Position numbers and translations under genes: made by a program. Below are positions 56,799 through 64,000 of a stretch of DNA of 64,000 nucleotides, piece after piece. Positions within the stretch are counted from its first letter, which is position 1. Each line of letters begins with the position of its first letter. Origin of the DNA: Carposina sasakii (Eukaryota > Arthropoda > Insecta > Lepidoptera > Carposinidae); the NCBI GenBank assembly GCA_014607495.2, contig CP053175.1, positions 620,001 through 684,000 of the forward strand, read 5' to 3'. The notes below the pieces were generated by a model that was not told the DNA's origin, made no database searches, and saw only the letters and a program-made list of their open reading frames with translations.

Positions 56799-56990
56799 TA
56801 AAGAGGCGATGTGGAAATCAATATAGTTAGGCATCTAACAATGTTTCCCATTTGATTTGTTATCGGTTAGTAGATTGTTGCATTTCTGTCCGAAAACCAG
56901 CGGTAGGCTTTGGAGTGTATTACTAGCCTAGTGGTGAAAAGTAGATAATTTGCATAATCTTTTTTGGAATACTAAATGTACCTAACTATA

Positions 56991-57195
56991 TACAGGGTGT
57001 AACAAAAGTCAAACGAAATGCTATGAAAATACTAAAATAGCCCACTATAAGGGGAATCTATTCACAAAATTTGTGACATCACATGTTATTATGATCGTAT
57101 CTGGAAAAATTGATTTCGAGCCTCAAATTTTGTAGATAGGTTCTTTATAGAGGACAATTTTCAAAGCTTAAACCCCCCTTTTGTTACACCCTGTA
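56991..57195. mobile_element. TIR-D element, diverged and shortened
   Basis: The ends TACAGGGTGTAACAAAAG and TTTTGTTACACCCTGTA are intact; the interior is 60 bp shorter. Confidence 0.75.
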
Positions 57196-57404
57196 GCATG
57201 CATAATTTTAACCGTTTCTTATGTACCTACTTCATAATAAAACTCCATACTAAGGCTTTCCACAAGATATGTGCTACGGATGCGTTTGATATCCACCGAT
57301 CATATTAATTGATTTATTTATCGGAAGAAATACAGCCATTACAATATTATGTAACTTAAGAATTGTTCAAACTATAATTGTTTCTCCCTCTTCTAATCGT
57401 TTTG

Positions 57405-57640
57405 TCTCTTTTCGCCGAGAGCGCCGTCGGCGCCGAGTTCCCTATTTGAAAGTTGTCCAACCATTCCGATACCGAACTCGCGTCTCGACAAGTGAATTTT
57501 CGTGTGTGACAAACGGACCTATCTAAAGGAGTGCCCTATAAGTGAAGTACCAGTGCAGAATACCTAAATTGGATTGAAGTGAAAAACACCTGAAAACCCT
57601 AACATTCCGCGCGGAAGAAGAAAGAAGAGAAAATAATCAG
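57405..57640 (+). promoter_or_regulatory. Candidate promoter and non-coding first exon, plus strand
   Basis: A unique CpG-rich patch (GAGCGCCGTCGGCGCCGAG at 57418-57436) is followed by a TATTTGAA box-like motif (57443-57450). Next comes about 165 bp of leader-like sequence without ATG, rich in GTGAA and AAGTG motifs, ending in GAAAATAATCAG|GTAACACTC, a plausible donor after 57640. It would be the first exon of a plus-strand gene running off the right side. No coding exon was found between here and 64000, so this rests on composition and one splice motif. Confidence 0.3.
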
Positions 57641-57734
57641 GTAACACTCTCTCTGACAGTACTACCTATTTTTACCTCGCGGTCCCCAGCACCTAAATCC
57701 CTAAACAAGAGTAAATATCTTGTCGTCATCTTAC

Positions 57735-57930
57735 TTAATATTATAAACGCGAAAGATTGTAAGTATGGATGGATGTTTGTTATTCTGTCACGTAAAAACG
57801 GCTGGAACGATTTTAATAAAATTTGGTATGAAGTTAGCTGACACCCTGGATTAACACATAGGCTACTTTTTATCCCGGGAAATATTTTTATCCCGGATAA
57901 TTTCGACATTTTGTTTTTTCTGCCTTAATA
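57735..57930 (+). mobile_element. Chimeric Helitron-like fragment
   Basis: The 5' half (ATATTATAAACGCGAAAG, GTATGGATGGATGTTTG) belongs to a different lepidopteran subfamily. The 3' half (TAGGCTACTTTTTATCCCGG) is the common one. The terminus is missing. Confidence 0.55.
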
Positions 57931-58554
57931 TATCTTATTACTCAAGCGGTAAGTATATATGTATTGCTTCGCACCGCGTTTCGTTAAATAACGGGTCAGC
58001 TCAAAAATTTTCAAGAATTGCTCCCCTGTGGAGGGGACACAGGGACATAAGTTACAAGTAAGTCATATTACTTTGGCACTCTCTCTAAACAGCCGATCTT
58101 GAGAGATTTTTTACATATTTAAGATTAAATATTGTTTTAATATAAAGTTTTAAATTTGGGATTTTTAAAATCCGACATTTTTTATGATCTCTAGTATTGA
58201 AATTGGCCGTTAGTCGTAGAGTGAAATTAGGTAAAAAAAAACGGGATTTTTCTTTAGATAAATGAGGAATGTCTCTTTTTGTTTGCCTAACTTATGTATT
58301 GTGAGTAATTTTTTTTAATTTGATCTAAAACGTATCCATAGCAACGTAACAGCATATCTTTCGTGGAAAGGCGCACTAAAGCTGACTATAAATTAATAAG
58401 GCACCTAAATTAGTAGCAATACGTGTTTAGTACTTTTATTACATGACTATAATAATACTAAATAATGCTTATTTCAACTTTATCCCATTTTAAAATTAAT
58501 ACTAATTCGGCCCCTTCCACATTTTTTTTTTCAGGTATGTAGTGCTGATAATTA
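57931..58554. other. Non-coding stretch downstream of the candidate first exon
   Basis: AT-rich; would be intron if the 57.4 kb exon is real. Confidence 0.4.
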
Positions 58555-59170
58555 TACAGGATGTTTTTTCGTTGCCACCCTTAACGAAGGTAAGTTTATG
58601 CCAACAAAAGTGCTGGAAAATCATGTAAATAAAAAAAAAAATATATTACTTGATCGGGCAAAATTTATAGTGTCCAGTGTTTATGCTAGTTTTTTCATAG
58701 ACAGATATTAATTATTTCTAGTGAAAAAATCTTGCTATACAGGGTGTAACAAAAAGGGTATGTTAAGCGAGAAGCTATGTAAATAGCCCACTATAGAGAA
58801 CCTATCCACAAAATTTGAGATCCAAAATCACATGTTTATTTTTCCCGATAGTATGGAGAATTTTTAAATATCTCAGGAATTTTCATACAATCTTGAAAAA
58901 TAAAAACGTGATTTCGAGTCTCAAATTTTGGAAGTAGGTTCTCTATAGTGGGCTATTTATACAGCTTTTCGCTTAACATACCCTTTCTGTTACACCCTGT
59001 ATACGTCTATGTGCATTTATGCAGAAAAACGCAGTATATTTACTCAACATTGGACCCTAATATTTTGGAAACCAGACACATCTCAGGTATGCTTCCATGG
59101 AGAAAAATGATCGTGATGATGAGGAGATTCCGTAGTTTTCGGGAACGTTGACGACCAAAAATCACCTGTA
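58555..59170 (+). mobile_element. TIR-E element split by TIR-D
   Basis: 58555-58737 and 59002-59170 join at TA into one TIR-E copy. Confidence 0.83.
58738..59001. mobile_element. TIR-D element nested in TIR-E, TA duplication
   Basis: This 264-bp near-palindrome has ends TACAGGGTGTAACAAAAAGG and its complement, with TA at 58736-58737 and 59002-59003. The TA duplication and TACAGGGTG ends suggest a Tc1/mariner (IS630)-type MITE. It is inserted at the GCTACG site of TIR-E copy 8. A 67-codon ORF across the junction is spurious. Confidence 0.85.
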
Positions 59171-59299
59171 GAATCACGCAAAATCGCAATGGTATTTCCC
59201 ATTCGATTTATTACCGATGCTCAAAAAGCAGCAATAGGCACACCTCTTACAATCTATGCTTTCAAATAGACCGACAGGTAGAAAGTAGGTATGTTATTT

Positions 59300-59701
59300 C
59301 ATAGAGGAATAAGATGTAGACATAGAGTGCTAATGTCATACTTACAGTTTCGATGCACCATTACACTTTTCGGTGCCTTACAATTCCAGTCCTTGGACAC
59401 TTAGATTGCATTACTATACGTTACACTACTATACCTACATTATATACATTGTAGTACAAAATTATTAATAAAGAAAATGGAAAAAATTCTTCACCCGAGT
59501 GGGAATCGAACCCACGACCGCTGCAAACCGTGCCAGCCGCTATAACCACTAAGCCACCGGGTCTATTATAGTACTATACATTGTAGTACCTACATTACTA
59601 TACATTACACTAATAGAATCTAAGTGTCAAGGACTGGAATTGTGAGGGCATTGAAACAGTTAGTATGACATTAGCACTCTATGACATCTTATTCCTCTAT
59701 G
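59300..59701. mobile_element. Foldback element split by a SINE
   Basis: Left arm 59300-59442 (ATAGAGGAATAAGATG, GAGTGCTAATGTCATACT, TTCCAGTCCTTGGACACTTA) is mirrored by 59590-59701. Between them lies a SINE-T copy with its target duplication. The empty element would be about 270 bp. Confidence 0.8.
59458..59574 (-). mobile_element. SINE-T copy with 15-bp target duplication
   Basis: This tRNA-derived unit (tRNA-like part 59492-59563) is flanked by identical TATACATTGTAGTAC at 59443-59457 and 59575-59589. That is the signature of target-primed reverse transcription, and it defines the SINE as a body of about 117 bp ending in the TTTATTAATAATTTT tail. Confidence 0.88.
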
Positions 59702-59747
59702 GTTATTTGCACATTTCTGCACATCCTCTCTCGAGACTATCATCATT

Positions 59748-59986
59748 TCATCATTTACAGCCCTGAGAAGTCCACTGTTGGACATAGGCCTCCCCCAACA
59801 ACCTCCACTCCGACCGGTCGGAAGCAGCCTGCATCCAACCGACGCCCGCAACCTTGACCAGGTCATCCGTCCACCTCGCGGGTGGCCTTCCCACGCTGCG
59901 CTTGCCGATACGTGGTATCCACTCTAGAACTTTCCGACTCCATCGGCCATCAGTTCTTCGAGCTATGTGCCCTGCCCATTGCCACT
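59748..59986 (-). pseudogene. RTE-like LINE: C-terminal end of reverse-transcriptase ORF
   Basis: About 79 codons read without a stop to a natural TGA. Motifs seen in order are QWAGHIARR, VGRPPARWTDD, WMQAASDRSEW and EAYVQQWT. This is the conserved C-terminus of an ORF of a lepidopteran RTE-like non-LTR retrotransposon. The copy is 5'-truncated, as is usual for LINEs, so it is dead despite the open frame. Confidence 0.8.
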
Positions 59987-59990
59987 TATA

Positions 59991-60971
59991 TATTGAGACT
60001 ATACTTATGTATAATATATATTTTACTTTACAAGTAAATCAGGAGTGGGTCGAATCAGCACTAATCCGTATATTGCATGTGTTCTATGGTATATCATAAA
60101 ATATATGGTGTCCAAAGCTGCACTTCGTTTTAGCTATGAAGTCTGACATGGCGCTGGTGTCTTTCTAACTATAACACTCTTCCATACATTTCATTTAGTT
60201 CTATAAAAAACCGTGGGACTTCGCTATTGAAAAGCATTCGACTAAAAATCTGTTCAGTGGACAAGAAAACACGTGTGAACTGTGTCCTGTTTAAAGATGA
60301 CATTTGACAGAAAAAATGTTCGCAATATCTGTCAAAATTAAACAATGTTAGCTAACATTGGTTGTTTTTTTTTGTAAGAACATGATAATAAAGACATGTA
60401 TAAAAACTATATAGTAATAAATACACACATTTGAACGTACACAAGATTACAATTATAATTAAATGCCAGTACAGTGCAGTTTGATTATCTTAATATCGTC
60501 TTGCATAAAGAATTGCCCGAAGACAATATCTATCTCAACATAGGGTCAGGGGTTTAGCCAATGTAACAATTTTTACGACAGCTAAAATCGTAAAAAAAAT
60601 CGAAACATTTCCTTCGATGATCTTCATTTAGCGTTCGTTAAATGACGATTAAATCTCACCGCTATCGATGGAAATGTACGAATTTCGCTGTTGGGTGTGA
60701 AATTGGTGCATTGTCTAAGCCAGTAAGTTTCGTATTCAGAGATTATATGCTTTGTAATATTGTTGTTATAAATAAAATAAATTAAAAATTGATTATCCTG
60801 AGTTTTTTTTTCATAATCATATACTATGTGCGATTATACTAAAAGTAATTTTAATAAAAATATATCAGTTAATTTTTTTTGTAACTTACCCAAAGATATT
60901 CTTAGAATTAAAATAAATGATAAAAAAACAACTTAAGACCGATTTTTACAAAAGTCTGGTGTCCACACTAT
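59991..60971. other. Non-coding stretch, nothing recognised
   Basis: GACATTTGACAGAAAAAATG (60298) is similar to GACATTTGACAGCAAAATG (near 29808), a small shared palindromic motif. No gene seen. Confidence 0.4.
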
Positions 60972-61095
60972 CTGTGGGGTAAGCACGAACCTTTTTACGC
61001 GGCGTAACGCTAGCGACTCTATAGCAAAGTCTATGTGATTTGATAGTGGGACGATAGCGTAACGGACTATCGAAAGGTTCGTGCTTACTCTACTG
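60972..61095. mobile_element. Hairpin-G MITE copy 3
   Basis: This 124-bp near-palindrome begins CTGTGGGGTAAGCACGAACC and ends in its complement with mismatches. It abuts element H, sharing the CTG. Confidence 0.7.
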
Positions 61096-61175
61096 AAGGA
61101 TAAAGTTGATGTTGTCTTTCTCTAAAACATGATCAAGATAGAGACGATAACATCGATTCCGGCAGTCACACTTAA

Positions 61176-63509
61176 CCCATTTAGACCTGAAACTATTTTT
61201 TTTTAAACATAAGTGTTTTTGTCTATTTTTGTCAGTCCTAGAGTATCATAGAACATAAAAAAAAAAAAATTTTTTTTTAAAAAAATATAGGGTGGGTAGG
61301 AGAAGCCGTATCGTATGTGATACAGTAGGCTTATTTATGTGCACAAATACAAAAGTTAGGAAAGAAGTTATTTATTGTTCAAATTATAATTGTACATTAT
61401 TTTTAGAATGGTAAGCTATTAAACAGTCGACATGTAAACCAACATCGCACTTGATGCATCTTGCAGGACATAATCGGTGACATAGTCCACACCTGGTTCT
61501 TTTATTTTTGTCTGTTTGATGGCGTAGTGACCTATATTATCAAACCTGGCATCCATAGTAAGTGATGATGGTCTACTATCCTGGTTTACTTCTTAGCCTA
61601 TTAGATTCTATAAGTGCAATTGCTACGCGACGTAAATGTTAGCATATCCATACTACCACCATTGTATGAATAGGAGCCAGGCGTTTTGAGTGACATATCA
61701 ATACACTGCAAGATGAGAGGCATGTACCACTTCTTACCGCGAATACTTGTCCTGAGTGTTGATATATTTTGATCTGAGAGATCCACACCTCCCATATTCT
61801 GATTGTATTGGTGTATCAAATGCGGTTGAGAAACAGATATTTTTTTCTTCTCTTTTCGAGAATACCGATCTGTTTTATGCAAGGGGGTTATCCCAACCGC
61901 ATTTGAGCAAACAATCACCATGCTATTATCATGCCATTTACAAATTATCACTTCATCACAGACACGATAGTCGAAAAAACCCCTCTCCTTCTTTTTAGCC
62001 TCTTTGTTTTCATAAAGGACAATTACTGGTCCTGTTCTCTCGCATAGTCCCGGTTACTCGTATTTTCCTCCTTGTTAGTTCAGCAATCAATGGCAGTCCA
62101 GTAAAAAAAATTGTCAATAAACAAATGATAATTTCCTCCGAGACCTAGTTGGCCAAGTTTATCAGTGTATGTGAGGACCACACTGGCACCAAGACCCAAC
62201 TCTGCATATCTGGGGTTTAGATTAGTGGTTGCGCCTTGGTATGGCTCAAACCATACTATATAACCACTTGATGTAGCGCCCACAAAGTTTGAAACCATAC
62301 CTTATTGGTTTTCCACGTATGATTGTTTGCACCCATCGTCCAAAGTATGGCACCATAGCCTCGTCAACACTATGATTTTCTTTGTGTGGACAATGATTCA
62401 AAAATCCTTCGGATATTTTATTCATAAGTGGAACTTTAGCAAATTGGTCAGATTTATCTAACTGTAAATTATCAGCACAGTGCAAATTTGAAAATATCTG
62501 AAAATCTATCACGAGATAATGCAGTAGCAATAAGTTCATTTCTTGAGTCAGGTGAATTCTCCCAGTACATTCGCCTTCTATTCACCTCAGTGCCACTGAC
62601 TAACATAATTCCAATAGCACACTTCATTTCCTCTATTTTGATATCAGCAAGAAGATTCTTCCTCCCTAAGTATTTGTTAGTTTCAGTGGTGAGTAACAAA
62701 TACACTTCTTTCCGAAAAAAATAACGTAAACCAATCGATTGGCGACCTTTCTTGACGTAATATCGTCTTCCATGTTGGAGCTATTTCAGTGTAGTTTTTT
62801 TTCTCCAGTTATATTTTTTGGCTATTTTACAAAGGCTCATATAGTTCTGGCTCCTCATTTGCTTGAACTTCAATACTAGACTGATGGATTCCAGAATCAT
62901 GATCCGATGTTTCTCTACTACCTTGTTGCAATTCTGCATGTGTTCTCAATAAACTTGGCGGTAGGTTGTTGATTTGGACGTTATCTCATCCCCGAATCTT
63001 CATCGGTCAAGTCTTCATTTGCATTTACAGGTGGAAGTAAATAAATATCATTACTTGCTCCAGAAAATTATTTCGTCCTCCTCTAAAAATGACGATTTCA
63101 TTCAGCGACAAAGATCTGAGAAGAAAAATACAATGTTAATGTGTGTAAGCCTACTGTATCAAATGATACACTTCTTTTCACCAATAAAAAAATGCAATAA
63201 TATAAACAAAATCATAAAATTTATTCAACATTATTAACTCTCCATCTTTTGTTTTATCAAAAATATATCAAAACACGTAATATTGATAATAAAATTATGA
63301 TTCTTACCGTTTTGATGACATACTGGAATTCTTATATTCTTCACATTCAAAACTCGCATGCACGCACCTTGTTATGGTAACTATAACACTAAAGTTATTT
63401 TTGTAGTATTGTTTAGACCTTACACTTGACACCAACATAAGAGTAAACGGATTCTTATCGCGGGTACTTAAAACAGTGTATCGTATATGTAACGGTAGGT
63501 CTAAATGGG
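61176..63509 (-). mobile_element. Complete piggyBac-family transposon with TTAA target duplications
   Basis: The element is 2,334 bp, bounded by perfect 13-bp terminal inverted repeats CCCATTTAGACCT (61176-61188) and AGGTCTAAATGGG (63497-63509). These are flanked by TTAA on both sides (61172-61175 and 63510-63513), the diagnostic piggyBac target duplication. It carries a broken transposase gene on the minus strand. It sits inside palindromic element H. The intact termini and TTAA suggest fairly recent insertion, while the frameshifted gene means it cannot mobilise itself. Confidence 0.93.
61384..63101 (-). pseudogene. Frameshifted piggyBac transposase (DDE_Tnp_1_7 type)
   Basis: Fragments in several minus-strand frames together cover an entire transposase of roughly 570 residues. 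An N-terminal acidic region (start near 63101; LTDEDSG near 63010) is followed by a segment with RMYWENSPDSRNELI. SVDEAMVPYFG carries the first catalytic Asp, FIDNFF the second, and MGGVDLSDQ the third. The C-terminal Cys-rich zinc-binding domain (CGLC, CPARCIKC, GLHVDC) ends with a stop at 61384. The motif order matches PGBD-like proteins of insects. Frame changes occur within the N-terminal region, near 62470-62540, within 62246-62300 and near 62080, so no functional protein is expected. The C-terminal core (61601-61951) is the longest uninterrupted piece. Confidence 0.9.
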
Positions 63510-63653
63510 TTAAACCTAAATGTAAAAGTAGTCTTGTCCTTTTCTCTCTCAGCCATTTATGTTAAGAACGGAGAGAGATAGACCTGACTAAGATTAGGTT
63601 TACGTTTAAGTGTCACTGCCGGAATCGACCCTTATATCTACTTTATCCTTCAG

Positions 63654-64000
63654 ATAGGCTAACTGAACATTGGAAAAATCGGCTCTTAATAAAATAAAAA
63701 CAAGAAAATAACGTTATAATGTTAAATTATTATGAGCATGCATTATCCCACCGCTGGGAAATACTGGATGCTTTTCCCACATATTTCCTAACTCGCACCT
63801 TATACAAAAAAAAAATTAACTAAATAATTTTGCCCTTGACTGTACCTTTTATTTTTGTACATAATTTTGCCTTTTTTTATAACATATTGTTGGGAGATGA
63901 TATTATAATATTCAATATTAATCAATAAATAGGTAATGTGTTTATTTTATAGTGGCTGATTAAAAATAATGTTGACTCATTTTAACGAGAGACTATACAG
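63654..64000. other. Non-coding end of window
   Basis: AT-rich; no repeat or frame recognised. Confidence 0.5.

Larger units (their letters stand above)
61093..63653. mobile_element. Palindromic element H, split by the piggyBac insertion
   Basis: The ends CTGAAGGATAAAGTTGAT (from 61093) and ATCTACTTTATCCTTCAG (to 63653) are inverted. Just inside, CGATTCCGGCAGTCACACTT (61154-61173) is mirrored by the complement of GTGTCACTGCCGGAATCG near 63610. Without piggyBac and one TTAA the element would be about 223 bp. A related piece lies near 11205-11272. Confidence 0.7.

Noticed and set aside
1..64000. Endogenous virus sequence
   Set aside because: No capsid, envelope, polymerase or LTR features were recognised; all recognisable mobile proteins are piggyBac or non-LTR retroelement types.

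Overview
This is a window of AT-rich animal nuclear DNA, almost certainly from a moth or butterfly (Lepidoptera). The evidence is the repeat set: Helitron-like copies ending in a CTAG motif behind a 'CACGCGGACGGAGTCGCGGG' terminus, tRNA-derived SINEs resembling the HaSE type, truncated RTE-like LINE 3' ends encoding ...EAYVQQWTAIG, and many TACAGGGTG-ended TIR elements. Nothing looks bacterial or viral. The species cannot be named from the sequence alone.

One host gene is well supported, on the minus strand. Three coding exons (31599-32263, 9175-9308, 6404-8836) join with matching splice phases (2, then 1, then 1). They encode the first 1,077 residues of a long, basic, Ser/Thr/Pro-rich and mostly disordered protein, which continues past the left end of the window or into an exon not found here. 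The first two coding exons are separated by a 22.3 kb intron. The next intron is 338 bp and is largely made of transposon fragments. Exon 1 starts with a splice acceptor, so at least one upstream non-coding exon exists; 48528-48876 is a candidate. I do not recognise the protein. A possible first exon of another gene, on the plus strand, lies at about 57405-57640.

Most of the rest is transposon sediment. From left to right: Helitron-like and dispersed-repeat copies with TIR elements (0-6 kb); the gene's 3' coding exons (6.4-9.3 kb); a LINE ORF fragment and a tRNA-type SINE (11-13 kb); mixed repeats in the large intron (13-31 kb), including an hAT-like element with 39-bp perfect TIRs; coding exon 1 (32 kb); a long TA microsatellite (33.5 kb); a 464-bp near-identical inverted duplication (36.3-38.0 kb); a textbook 190-bp hAT MITE (39.5 kb); a minisatellite grown from a LINE tail (43.4 kb); three head-to-tail TIR elements (50.3-51.4 kb); a 324-bp tandem array carrying tRNA-like SINEs plus an inverted copy (52.6-54.4 kb); nested TIR elements (58.6-59.2 kb); a foldback element split by a SINE with a 15-bp target duplication (59.3-59.7 kb); and a complete but frameshifted piggyBac element with TTAA duplications, itself inserted in a palindromic element (61.1-63.7 kb).

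Nesting gives a relative order of insertion at several points: TIR-E before TIR-D, SINE-S before TIR-F, dispersed repeat DR-C before the hAT-like elements, and palindromic element H before piggyBac. No CRISPR arrays, operons or canonical stand-alone tRNA or rRNA genes were seen. Family names DR-C, TIR-D, TIR-E, TIR-F, hairpin-G, H, SINE-S and SINE-T are labels used only in this annotation.
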